From Promethearchaeota archaeon (lineage in GTDB: Archaea; Asgardarchaeota; Lokiarchaeia; Sigyniarchaeales; SOKP01): a DNA stretch of 64,000 bases. The stretch covers positions 1 through 64,000 of the forward strand of contig JAEOTA010000084.1 of the NCBI GenBank assembly GCA_016840085.1, in the 5' to 3' direction. The translations under genes and the position numbers were made by a program. The notes beneath the pieces are model-generated. The model was given only the letters and a program-made list of their open reading frames with translations, ran no database searches and was not told where the DNA came from. Shown here piece by piece: positions 10,015-18,839 of the stretch (the first letter of the stretch is position 1; every line of letters starts with the position of its first letter).

Positions 10015-10307
10015 TTATAGATGTATCAAAAAATGAAGATTTAATCGAAAATGTATTGGGGTCAAAAGCGAGAGTTAAGATCTTAAAAACCTTAGCTAGA
10101 AATAAGGAATTAACTCTTTCATTAATTATTAATAACACAAGATTAAATTACACTAATGTTATTAAACATTTAAATTATCTAAAAAAAATTAATGTAATCC
10201 AGGAAAAAAGATTTGGGCGTATTAAAATATTTAGATATAAGATAGAAAATATAAAAGCACGGAGCTTTAAAAATTTCTTAGATATTTGGGAGGGAGATTA
10301 CTATTAA
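10011..10307 (+). CDS. Winged-helix (ArsR-like) DNA-binding protein
   Basis: A 98-residue protein with ArsR/MarR-like layout: GSKARVKILKTLARNKELTL (helix 1-2), NNTRLNYTNVIKHLNYLKKI (recognition helix) and VIQEKRFGRIKIFRY (wing). The start is TTG, overlapping the cdc6 stop in the tetranucleotide TTGA, so it is translationally coupled to cdc6. Archaeal cdc6 genes are often followed by such a regulator, which may control replication-initiator expression; that role is inference. Confidence 0.82.
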   Translation: MIIDVSKNEDLIENVLGSKARVKILKTLARNKELTLSLIINNTRLNYTNVIKHLNYLKKINVIQEKRFGRIKIFRYKIENIKARSFKNFLDIWEGDYY

Positions 10308-10308
10308 T

Positions 10309-10976
10309 TTGAATTTAATATATTTTTTAATTAACCAAAGCTTCATATACATAATATTTTTTATTTTTCTTTATTTAGATGTAAAATTAAGAAGAATCTC
10401 TATGAAGTCTTTTAAAAGTACATATATTATCGGGCTAATTTTTAATTTAATTGAATATTTATTGTTTTTTAACAATATATTTCTATTTTTATATATAAGA
10501 TTTTTTTTTTTTTATGTATTCTAATCATATCTTTTTTATTGTTTAATTTAAAAATAATTGGAGGAAGCGATGGAAAACTATTTATATTAATTTTTTTAAT
10601 ACAACCTATTCAAAATTTAAATATAAATTGTGTTTTCTTATTCTTCTTATCATTCTCGATTTTATTTATTATCATTTTTTTATTAAACCTATTGATTAAT
10701 AGTATTTTTATAAATTGCAATGCATTCATTATTTTATTTAGTTCAAATTTAAAAATATCAATTTTACAGAAATTTTTTTTAAAATCTTTCTTTAAGTTTT
10801 TTAACTTTTCAGATTTAAATAAAAATATGAGTATGAAGAATCCTGTAAGATCATTAATTTTGATTTATAATAACGAAAAGCAAAAATTCCAAATATTATG
10901 TCAATATCGACCTCCACTGATTATAATCATAATTCTATCTTATACCATACTATTATATTTAACAATTTGTTATTAA
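10309..10976 (+). pseudogene. A24-type prepilin peptidase (PibD/FlaK-like), frame broken at a 13-T run
   Basis: Two adjacent frames together make one protein. The first (TTG start at 10309, stop at 10524) contains the first catalytic Asp in FLYLDVKLRRISM. The second, open from within the T-run to 10976, contains GGSDGK, the second aspartate motif of preflagellin/prepilin peptidases. The frames switch at a run of 13 T (10501-10513): one extra T restores a single frame of about 220 residues with several transmembrane helices. The break could be a sequencing or assembly error, a real mutation, or transcriptional slippage. Substrates would include the Flp-type pilin at 26552-26758 and the pilin-like protein at 13991-14413. 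Confidence 0.72.
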
Positions 10977-11024
10977 TTATTTTACTTCGAATTAATTTTA
11001 AATTTAATAATTTTTATTAATTTA

Positions 11025-11453
11025 ATGAATTTTAATGATTTGTATTGTGAAAAGCAAAAGATGGAGATTGAAAAAACAAGAGAAACTTCATGGAAAATTC
11101 AATTAAAGAACAATAAAGAAAATATTGAAATAACTTCTGTGGAAATTAGTGGAGAAGTCAGGATTATAAAATTAGCATTATTTGATAATGAAAACTCTTT
11201 AAAAGTCGAGATGAGTAAAGAAGAATTTTTCAACTTTCTTTCTTTAATTTCAGCATTTAAAGATGTTGTAATAGGAGAAGAGTCCGTTTTTTTGGATGAA
11301 GATTCGGATTTAATTGAAAATGAACATTTAGGGATTCAAGAAGTTTTAGACTCAAATGATTTTTTATCTAAGATTAATGATGAATCCGCAGAAAAAGACA
11401 TAGATGATAATACTGGAGAAGAATTAAACCCTGAAGAATGGGATCCTTGGTAA
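11025..11453 (+). CDS. Hypothetical acidic protein
   Basis: 142 residues; no family recognised. Residues ~25-90 are beta-rich (IEITSVEISGEVRIIKLALF, EMSKEEFFNFLSLISAFK) and the C-terminal ~50 residues are strongly acidic, ending in LNPEEWDPW. No membrane segment. The compact N-terminal part followed by an acidic flexible tail suggests a protein- or nucleoprotein-binding adaptor. It converges with the V4R gene with 6 bases between the stops. Confidence 0.6.
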   Translation: MNFNDLYCEKQKMEIEKTRETSWKIQLKNNKENIEITSVEISGEVRIIKLALFDNENSLKVEMSKEEFFNFLSLISAFKDVVIGEESVFLDEDSDLIENEHLGIQEVLDSNDFLSKINDESAEKDIDDNTGEELNPEEWDPW

Positions 11454-11459
11454 TATATT

Positions 11460-11951
11460 TCACATTTTTTTCATTTCAATTTTATATTCACAAAATTCTA
11501 AATTGGTATCTTCAATACAACACTGATTTTCAATAACATTTACTTTATATAAAGCAAATTCTCCAAAACCAGTTAATAATCCCGTTATGAAATAACAGAA
11601 ATATTTTGATTTATTTTCTAATTCTGAGGAAATATTATGAAAGAGATTAATGATAATCAAATCATCACTTATTTTTTTAGGAACAAATCGGCCCCACCCG
11701 TGATTAGTTATTATATTACAGAATTGATTTACTAAATCATCTAAAGATTTTGATTTTAAATTTTCATCCCAATTCTGAATTAATGTCCAACCTGCTTTTT
11801 TACCAAGCCAAACCAATAAAGATTTCACACCTTCACCGTAAATAGATGATAATATATCAATTACTTGTGGTGGAAAAAATACAAAGCGGTCATTAAACAA
11901 CTCGTATTTGCCTTTATTGTATTTTAAACCTTTGATTTTTAAAGTTTTCAT
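11460..11951 (-). CDS. V4R (4-vinyl reductase) domain protein
   Basis: The C-terminal two thirds carry the V4R pattern: a helical stretch, then YFITGLLTGFGEFALYKV followed by VIENQCCIEDTNLEFCEYKI, with the conserved Cys cluster near the end. V4R domains bind small ligands or metal and are found in BchJ-like proteins and archaeal regulators. This copy is a stand-alone domain of 163 residues without a DNA-binding part. Its ligand is unknown. It is transcribed alone from an AT-rich upstream region. Confidence 0.75.
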   Translation of the reverse strand: MKTLKIKGLKYNKGKYELFNDRFVFFPPQVIDILSSIYGEGVKSLLVWLGKKAGWTLIQNWDENLKSKSLDDLVNQFCNIITNHGWGRFVPKKISDDLIIINLFHNISSELENKSKYFCYFITGLLTGFGEFALYKVNVIENQCCIEDTNLEFCEYKIEMKKM

Positions 11952-12129
11952 AATTATTATCAGCTTTTTTTATTATATAATATTTTCTAACGCTATCTAC
12001 CTTTCTAAAAAAATATATCTTTAAAACATAAAAAAATGAAATAAACTAAAAATTCTGAGAAAAATCTAGATTTTTAATTTTATCTTAAGTTGAGACCTTT
12101 AAATAATTCAATAATAATCTAATTATTGA

Positions 12130-12429
12130 ATGATAGAATTAGATATATTAATTTTAGAGATTTATGTAATTTTAGCTATATTTATACTTATTTTTATATA
12201 TTCGGTAATTGCAACCGATACTGTGATAACTTTATTAGCATTTATAATGTTCTTAATTTTCTTAATTCCTTTCAATTTGCTATTAGAAAAATTAGAACTT
12301 CTAATATTTGTTAACAATTTTGAAAATTATAGTTTTTTCAGACTAGTTTTTTTTTATTCAATTCTTATAACTTTTTTCATAGGGATATTCTTATTTATTG
12401 AATTAATATATCTTACATTTTTATGCTAA
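12130..12429 (+). CDS. Small three-helix membrane protein
   Basis: A 99-residue protein with three hydrophobic segments (residues ~8-25, ~30-50 and ~72-98). A TATA-like CTTTAAATAA lies at 12097-12106, about 25-30 bases before the ATG, so a nearly leaderless transcript is plausible, which supports the gene being real. No family recognised. It converges on the pilus platform gene. Confidence 0.5.
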   Translation: MIELDILILEIYVILAIFILIFIYSVIATDTVITLLAFIMFLIFLIPFNLLLEKLELLIFVNNFENYSFFRLVFFYSILITFFIGIFLFIELIYLTFLC

Positions 12430-12456
12430 TTAAATAATTACTTGATTATGTGTAAT

Positions 12457-13977
12457 TTAAATAAAGCTAAGAATACTTGTAAACGAGATTAAAAAGCTTA
12501 AAGTAAAAACTATATTTGTTGTCAATATTAAAATAAGTCTTTTATTATAATTAATGATCTTTAAGAAATAGTTAGTAGTAATTGAGACACTTGATAACAA
12601 AACTATTAAAATTCCTGCCATATTGAAAAGATTTACAGGAGTATTAAGGACACTCAAAAAATAATTATTATTTAAGCTAATATTTTTCATTATTCCTGTT
12701 AAAATAGGGAAAAATCCTGAGATTCCACCAATTATTATAGGTAAAAGGAAGATAAAGAAAAAAATCTTAAATTTTTCTCCTTTAATTATTATTTCCAATT
12801 TTCTTTCAAGTTTTTGATGTTTATTTATTAATTTTAAGATTTCAAAAATTTTATCAGCGGAAAAGTAAGAATCTCTTTTAATAAATTTTTCAATCACCTC
12901 TAATAACATACTATAACGTATCGTTTGTAATTCTAACTTTAAATTCTCAATAATTTCATCAAAAGAGTTAGAGAAATTTAAAAGCCAAGCTATTTGATTT
13001 TGTAAGGGTTTTTTTAATAGTATTATGAATTTTTTAGTTTGAGAATAAGATTTAAAGAAAGCTTGTTCAGGTGATGCATTATTTTTTAGATTAAAAGCAA
13101 AACTTTTTAGAAAAACTAAAAATTCATCAAATTTTTTTCTTTCAAAATTTGAATATTCATTTAAAAGTCCAATCATATAAGAATTTTTTCTCATAAATTT
13201 TCGAAATAATAAATTTAGAGAGAATAAAAAGAATGGAATGAAAAAGATTAAAAATAAAAAATTAACTATTTGGAATAAAATTAAAAAACATAAACCAATT
13301 GGAGAAAATAACCCTATAAAAAATATTATGCTAATTTTTGACTGTAGTTCCCTTAAATAGATTTTAAATCGCTTTTCTAAAGGATAACTATTATAGTCAT
13401 TTGAATTATTAAAAAAATTATTTAGCACAAGATTTTTTAGATAGTTGTTAAATTCATTTGAAGGTGTTATTATTCTAGTTAATTCTTTTTCTGGTAATCT
13501 ACCTTCATGAATTCTATTGAAAATATTTTTAAAATATGAAGAAAGAGGACTTCTAGAATTTTTAATTATTTTTATGAAATGAAGACAGTAATCAGAAGTT
13601 TTCTTTAAAGTCATTTCAATTAAAGAAAATTCAATTCTAATCAAATGAAGCATAGCATTAATCGATGATTCATTTCTATTAATCTCCTGATAAAGAATCA
13701 AATTAAATTTGTAAGAAACTATTATTGAAATCATAATTGAAAATAGAAATAAGATTAAAACATTTATAGACGTTAAAAGTATTGATAATATTAGAAAGGT
13801 AATTAATGAAGTTAAAAAGATTATAAAACTAGCTTTATTTATATCATCTGCTTCAATGTTATAAAGTTTTTTATAGATTTTATAGTACCTTTCATCTAAT
13901 TCTTTGAATCTTAATTTTGGTAATTTATATTTATTAAATTTCCTACATAAGTCAATATAATTTTCAAGGTTTATCAT
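12457..13977 (-). CDS. Type IV pilus/archaellum-type inner-membrane platform (TadC/FlaJ-like)
   Basis: A 506-residue protein with a cytoplasmic N-terminal helix region, paired transmembrane segments near residues 50-90, 215-255 and 400-500, and cytoplasmic helical bundles between them (ERKKFDEFLVFLKSFAFNLK, NNASPEQAF), the layout of GspF/TadC/FlaJ platforms. It is the third gene of an operon after the secretion ATPase and a pilin-like protein; the two are separated by 13 bases. It would anchor pilus assembly driven by the ATPase. The low sequence conservation means the exact subfamily is uncertain. Confidence 0.75.
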   Translation of the reverse strand: MINLENYIDLCRKFNKYKLPKLRFKELDERYYKIYKKLYNIEADDINKASFIIFLTSLITFLILSILLTSINVLILFLFSIMISIIVSYKFNLILYQEINRNESSINAMLHLIRIEFSLIEMTLKKTSDYCLHFIKIIKNSRSPLSSYFKNIFNRIHEGRLPEKELTRIITPSNEFNNYLKNLVLNNFFNNSNDYNSYPLEKRFKIYLRELQSKISIIFFIGLFSPIGLCFLILFQIVNFLFLIFFIPFFLFSLNLLFRKFMRKNSYMIGLLNEYSNFERKKFDEFLVFLKSFAFNLKNNASPEQAFFKSYSQTKKFIILLKKPLQNQIAWLLNFSNSFDEIIENLKLELQTIRYSMLLEVIEKFIKRDSYFSADKIFEILKLINKHQKLERKLEIIIKGEKFKIFFFIFLLPIIIGGISGFFPILTGIMKNISLNNNYFLSVLNTPVNLFNMAGILIVLLSSVSITTNYFLKIINYNKRLILILTTNIVFTLSFLISFTSILSFI

Positions 13978-13990
13978 AAAATTGAAAGGT

Positions 13991-14413
13991 TTAATATAAA
14001 TTAATAAAATTTACAATAATATATGATGATGAGTAAGATACGTTAAGATGGTATAACTTTGATGGAATATTAAAAAAGGATTTTTTATAAAAACTAGTAT
14101 TATAAACTAAAATTTTGTTATAAATCTCGTTATTGATTATAAATGTGCAAATAATATAGTACTCATTAAAAGTAATGTTAAATTTACAGGGATAATTAAT
14201 TTCCCTAAGATAATCCTCTTCAGGATTTTGTATGACAAATTGAACAGCTTGATCAATTTCACTAATAAAAATCATATATGACTCTAAATCTGTGGTCTTA
14301 GTTTTATTAAATTCTGAAACTTGATCTAAAAAAGGAATTACTATAGAAATAAAAATCGTCAATGTAAAAATTCCAAAGCCTAATAACAATGACTTCTCTA
14401 ATAAATTTGTCAT
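13991..14413 (-). CDS. Pilin-like / archaellin-like single-span protein
   Basis: A 140-residue protein with a short polar start, one long hydrophobic helix (LLLGFGIFTLTIFISIVIPF, residues ~8-28) and a beta-rich outer domain. This is the layout of type IV pilins and FlaF/FlaG-like stator proteins. No clear class III cleavage site with Glu at +5 is visible, so a minor pilin or FlaG/FlaF-like stator is as likely. It lies between the ATPase and platform genes with short gaps, consistent with one machine. Confidence 0.6.
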   Translation of the reverse strand: MTNLLEKSLLLGFGIFTLTIFISIVIPFLDQVSEFNKTKTTDLESYMIFISEIDQAVQFVIQNPEEDYLREINYPCKFNITFNEYYIICTFIINNEIYNKILVYNTSFYKKSFFNIPSKLYHLNVSYSSSYIIVNFINLY

Positions 14414-14434
14414 ATAAAGTAAAGTTAAAATTTA

Positions 14435-16612
14435 TTAATTTAAACTTCGAGTCTTTTTCCAATTGTCCCAAAAATCTTTTAATGATCCTATTGAGTTAAA
14501 TGAGTAATAAGAAATCCTATGAAATAGTTCAATTAATTCATTAATTTCAATTTTTTTGAGTTTTGATATAAATTCAAAAATATCATGATATAAGTTAATA
14601 AATATGTTGAATTTATTTAAAGACAAATCTTCATATTTTCTTAATTCAGAAATCACACCAGTGTTAAAAAGATTTTTTAATAATTTCCATTTCTTAAATT
14701 TTGGACTATATTGAAAAATTGGACTATCAAATTTACCATTTTCGCTATTACTTTTATCAATTTCGACCAATGATACAATTCTTCTTTTATTAAATTCTTT
14801 TTTCATTAAAATTATCAGATCCAAATCAAATAAACATGATTTATTAATTTTGAAATGGTAAAGAAAACGATGAATTAAAGATTCTATGTCATTTGCATGA
14901 ATAGTTTGAAAACCTTTTAATCCTGCCGCTAAACAGTGAAATAAGGCTTCTGTTTCTTCTTTAGTCAAAATTTCACCTAGATAGATTATATCAGGAGTTC
15001 TATGTAAAAGTGTCTTAATTAGGTTACTTTTTGAATAATTTTGTCTAATAAGGTCCTCTAAAGAATCAGCTTTATATTTTAACTGATGTTTACCAAATTC
15101 ATTTTGGTTTAAAGACTCAGTAATATTTTCAACATAAATCTTTCTAAATTCCTTTGGAACTAATAAATCCAATGCATTAATTAATGTTGTTTTTCCTGTA
15201 TCTGTTTCACCCGTAACTGTTATATTAATTCTTCGCAATAGATTAAAATATAAAAATGCCGCCATCAACGGGTCTAAAGTATCACATTTTAATAAATCCT
15301 GCAATGTAAGAACATTTTTATTCAATTTGCGTATATCTAAAGCAAATCCATTTATTTGGATTGGGTCAATATCAATAGCAAATCTACAATTAAAAAATTT
15401 GTTTTTTATGACGAATTTTATCTGTGGATTCATAAAATCCAATCTTTTACCACTATATAATCTTATTAATGTTTTAAGACGTTCTATATCTTTCAAATTA
15501 AATCTAATCGAAGTTCTACATCTGCCAAATTTTTGATGATTTATGTATATTTCATCATTTGGAGAATCTAAGAATATTTCTTCAATTGAATTGTCAATTA
15601 ATAATGGGAATAACTTATCTAGATTTAATTTTTTTAGCGTAGCTAAGTAAGTAATCCTTCTTTTAACAATCTTAGAGAATTTATATTTTAAATTTAAATT
15701 TTTTAATATTTCATCTTTATAAATTTCAATTAAGGTTTCAAGAGGAATAATCTGATTGAATTCTTTAACTTCAATATTTTGAATTAAATCATTGATTATT
15801 TTTTCAGAGTAATCAGTATTTTCATTTTCTTTTGAATAAAATTTAACAAAATATCTTTTTTCGTATTCAAATGGAGTTCTATATATTTGTATTTGAAAGA
15901 CATCATCTTCTCCAATTCTATACTCTGATAATAAACTAAGATTTTCGTTTAAGCAAAAATTTCCGTATGTATGGGTCTTTTCTTTTAAATAAGCAAATTT
16001 AGAGAAGATATACTCGTAAAAATTAGTAAATTTATGAGCAAAAGTCTTATTATTTTGAAATGCCTTAAAATCTTTAATAACATTTAGATTTTCAAAAAGT
16101 TTTAGAACATATTTCTCAGAATTCTTAATATACTTATAACATTTCTGACATATAGGATCAAATATAATATTGTTTTCAGATCTAATATCTCTTTTAATGA
16201 GTAAACGATATACTAAAATTGGATCGTAATACTCAAAATCTTGGATTTTATATGTTGAAGAAAAACTTGGAAAGAATTTACATTTAAATTCTCCATAATT
16301 ACATTTTTTATTCTTAATTTCTTCTATTTTTTTATTTATTTTTTTGACTTTCTTTAACTTTTTAAAATATTCTAAAAATAATTTAACATTATGATACTCA
16401 ATCGTAATATCTTTTCCTAATAAAGAAATTTCATTGATCTTTTTATTTTTATTTTTAAATAAAATAGATAGTAAACAGTAGCGACAATCTTCATTTTTAA
16501 AAAAGTTTTTATCTTTTTTAAGACATTTATTACAATCAATAAATAAAATAGCTTCTTTTATACCATCTAAATTTTCTCTTTCTTGAAAATAACTTAAATT
16601 TTTTAAGATCAT
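14435..16612 (-). CDS. Type II/IV secretion ATPase (TadA/FlaI/GspE-like) with N-terminal Cys-rich extension
   Basis: The C-terminal ATPase domain has Walker A GETDTGKTT (residues ~475-483), an Asp box-like stretch, a Walker B region (PDIIYLGEIL, ~548-557) and a His box (GFQTIHAND, ~575-583). The N-terminal ~300 residues are unusual: a cysteine pair cluster (CNKCLKKDK, CRYC, residues ~27-46) and further cysteines at ~110 and ~155 (CQKC) suggest metal binding. At 725 residues it is longer than archaellum FlaI, resembling Asgard/euryarchaeal FlaI-like proteins with N-terminal extensions. It powers pilus assembly with the two downstream genes. Confidence 0.88.
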   Translation of the reverse strand: MILKNLSYFQERENLDGIKEAILFIDCNKCLKKDKNFFKNEDCRYCLLSILFKNKNKKINEISLLGKDITIEYHNVKLFLEYFKKLKKVKKINKKIEEIKNKKCNYGEFKCKFFPSFSSTYKIQDFEYYDPILVYRLLIKRDIRSENNIIFDPICQKCYKYIKNSEKYVLKLFENLNVIKDFKAFQNNKTFAHKFTNFYEYIFSKFAYLKEKTHTYGNFCLNENLSLLSEYRIGEDDVFQIQIYRTPFEYEKRYFVKFYSKENENTDYSEKIINDLIQNIEVKEFNQIIPLETLIEIYKDEILKNLNLKYKFSKIVKRRITYLATLKKLNLDKLFPLLIDNSIEEIFLDSPNDEIYINHQKFGRCRTSIRFNLKDIERLKTLIRLYSGKRLDFMNPQIKFVIKNKFFNCRFAIDIDPIQINGFALDIRKLNKNVLTLQDLLKCDTLDPLMAAFLYFNLLRRINITVTGETDTGKTTLINALDLLVPKEFRKIYVENITESLNQNEFGKHQLKYKADSLEDLIRQNYSKSNLIKTLLHRTPDIIYLGEILTKEETEALFHCLAAGLKGFQTIHANDIESLIHRFLYHFKINKSCLFDLDLIILMKKEFNKRRIVSLVEIDKSNSENGKFDSPIFQYSPKFKKWKLLKNLFNTGVISELRKYEDLSLNKFNIFINLYHDIFEFISKLKKIEINELIELFHRISYYSFNSIGSLKDFWDNWKKTRSLN

Positions 16613-16743
16613 TTAAACTTTTTTTTGTAAAGAAAAATTTAAATAACCCTCTTTTATTCATTAATGAAAATCAGTAGAATTACATTTCAATAAAAAAATT
16701 TATTTATTTTGAAAGATTCCTAAACAAAAGTTCGTGATAAAAT

Positions 16744-17763
16744 ATGGGTCATCGAAAAAAACATGCACCAAGACATGGATCGTTAGCATTTCTGCCGAGA
16801 AAAAGAGCAGCAACAATAAAATCCCGAATAAGAAATTGGATAGATTATGGAGATGATATAAATCTTCTTGGATTTGCAGGTTTTAAGGTTGGTATGACTC
16901 ATATTATATATATTGAGGATCAACCAAACAGTCCCTACTATGGAAAAGAATTATTGAAGCCTGTGACTATTATTGAAATTCCTCCATTAGTACTCATAGG
17001 ACTTAGAGTATATAATGAAGATGAGTATGGAAAATTTATTGTTGGAGAAATTTTCATTAATGATTTTAATAAATTCCTGGCTCGAAAAATAAATCTCCCT
17101 AATAGAGAAAATTATAACAAAACAGAACTAAAAAATAAAATTTTGGAGAATTTAAATTATACCAGTGATATTAGAGGGATTTTTCAAACTCAGCCCTATA
17201 GAACCTCACTACCAAGAAAAAAACCAGATATAATAGAAATTAAGATAAATTCAATAAATCAATTTGAAGAAGAATTCAATTATTTATTTGATAAGTTAGG
17301 AAAAGAAATTAGAGCTCGAGAAGTATTAAAAGAAGGAGAGTTGGTAGATGTTATTGCTGTCACTAAAGGAAAAGGATTTCAAGGACCTGTTAAACGATTT
17401 GGTATTAAGATTTTAACCAGAAAAAATAGCAAAATCAGAAGAGCTGTAGCATGTATTGGACCTTGGCATCCTGCGAGGGTTTTATACACCGTACCTCGTG
17501 CGGGACAGCTAGGTTTTCATCAAAGAACTGAATATCATAAAAGAATTATGGTAATCGGTGAAAACGAAGAAGAAATTAATCCAAAGGGCGGGTTTATTCG
17601 TTATGGTAAAGTTCGAGGAGATTACCTATTATTATTAGGCTCTATTCCAGGATCTAAGAAAAGATTAGTAAGATTAAGGAAAACTATTCGACCTTTAGGA
17701 TCTTTTATTATTAAATCACCAGAAATTACATTTATAAGCAGAGAAAGTCAACAGAGAAAATGA
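16744..17763 (+). CDS. rpl3: 50S ribosomal protein uL3
   Basis: The N-terminus MGHRKKHAPRHGSLAFLPRK and the motif KGKGFQGPVKRFGIK (about residues 210-225) are diagnostic of archaeal/eukaryotic L3. Length of 339 is normal. A Shine-Dalgarno-like GTGAT (16733-16737) lies 5-7 bases ahead of the ATG. It starts the uL3-uL4-uL23 operon and folds near the 23S 3' end and peptidyl transferase centre. Confidence 0.97.
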   Translation: MGHRKKHAPRHGSLAFLPRKRAATIKSRIRNWIDYGDDINLLGFAGFKVGMTHIIYIEDQPNSPYYGKELLKPVTIIEIPPLVLIGLRVYNEDEYGKFIVGEIFINDFNKFLARKINLPNRENYNKTELKNKILENLNYTSDIRGIFQTQPYRTSLPRKKPDIIEIKINSINQFEEEFNYLFDKLGKEIRAREVLKEGELVDVIAVTKGKGFQGPVKRFGIKILTRKNSKIRRAVACIGPWHPARVLYTVPRAGQLGFHQRTEYHKRIMVIGENEEEINPKGGFIRYGKVRGDYLLLLGSIPGSKKRLVRLRKTIRPLGSFIIKSPEITFISRESQQRK

Positions 17764-17785
17764 AATAAATTATAAGAGGGATTAT

Positions 17786-18574
17786 ATGGATAAAGTTAAT
17801 GTTTATAGTTTAGAGGGAGAAAAAAAGGATCTAGTCAATAAACCACCAATTTTTTATATTAAGCCAAGAAAAGATGTCATCCAAATGGCAAGTTCCGGCT
17901 CACAAAGTAGAGGAAAACAAATTCAGGGAAGAGATAAAGGTGCTGGTCTAAAAAATATCTCAAAAGGTTGGGGAACAGGATATGGTATGTCAAGAGCACC
18001 AAGAATAAAAGGGTCTGGTTTTCCTACAGCTCGGCATGTAGGCAGAGTTCCTTTTGCTAAAGGTGGGAGACGTACACATCCTATTAAAACCGAGAAAAAA
18101 ATCAAGAAAAAAGTTAATAAAAAAATTAACAAATTATCCATTATTTCTGCGATCTCTGCTTCTGGAGATGAAAACTGGGTGAGTTCAAGAGGTTATAAAA
18201 CTGACGATATACCTGAAATTCCTTTAGTTATTGATGATAAAATACAAACTATTAAAAAAACTAATAGAATCTATTCAATTTTATGTAATTTAGGATTAAA
18301 AAACGAGTTATTAAAAATAAAGAATGGGAAAAAAGTTAGAGCTGGAAAAGGTAAACTAAGAGGACGTAAATATAAAAACAAAAAAGGAATATTAATTATA
18401 ATAAAGGATGATTTTGGGATTATAAAAGCATCTAGAAATATTCCTGGTACAGATGTAATAACAATTGAGACCTTATCGATTAATAATTTGGCACCTGGAG
18501 GCGCCCCAGGCAGATTAATATTATGGACGCAATCAGCTTTCAATGAGTTAAATAATTTTGAGGTGCATTTTTGA
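17786..18574 (+). CDS. rpl4: 50S ribosomal protein uL4
   Basis: 262 residues, with the conserved [12 protein letters not shown] and [17 protein letters not shown] region (residues ~40-95) that lines the exit tunnel, followed by [18 protein letters not shown] and a C-terminal [20 protein letters not shown] stretch. Its start lies 22 bases after uL3. Reading frames on the opposite strand within it are shadows of its codon composition. Together with uL3 and uL23 it makes the usual archaeal S10-type gene order. Confidence 0.96.
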   Translation: MDKVNVYSLEGEKKDLVNKPPIFYIKPRKDVIQMASSGSQSRGKQIQGRDKGAGLKNISKGWGTGYGMSRAPRIKGSGFPTARHVGRVPFAKGGRRTHPIKTEKKIKKKVNKKINKLSIISAISASGDENWVSSRGYKTDDIPEIPLVIDDKIQTIKKTNRIYSILCNLGLKNELLKIKNGKKVRAGKGKLRGRKYKNKKGILIIIKDDFGIIKASRNIPGTDVITIETLSINNLAPGGAPGRLILWTQSAFNELNNFEVHF

Positions 18575-18575
18575 A

Positions 18576-18839
18576 GTGGAGAAATTTTATACTATTATAA
18601 AGAGACCTTCGATTACTGAAAAAACTTTTGATTTAATTGAAAGAGAAAATAAATTAGTATTTATTGTTAATAGAACTGCGAACAAAAACCAAATTAGAAA
18701 AGCGGTAGAAAAGATACATAATGTAAAGGTAATAAAGGTTAATACTTTGATTTCTTCAAAGGGAGAGAAAAAAGCGTTTGTTAAGCTTCATCCAGATTAT
18801 TCAGCGCAAGATATTGCAATTGATTTAGGGATATTTTAA
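18576..18839 (+). CDS. rpl23: 50S ribosomal protein uL23
   Basis: Residues [20 protein letters not shown] and [20 protein letters not shown] are the conserved L23 core. A GTG at 18576, preceded 10 bases upstream by GAGGTG (18560-18565) inside the end of uL4, gives the normal archaeal N-terminus; a TTG at 18558 would add six residues unlike the family. The protein sits at the tunnel exit and docks SRP. Unusually, uL2 does not follow: the next gene is unrelated and on the opposite strand. Confidence 0.95.
   Translation: MEKFYTIIKRPSITEKTFDLIERENKLVFIVNRTANKNQIRKAVEKIHNVKVIKVNTLISSKGEKKAFVKLHPDYSAQDIAIDLGIF

Noticed and set aside
17923-18543. Two minus-strand reading frames within uL4
   Set aside because: They are shadows of the uL4 coding sequence with no independent start signals or family resemblance.
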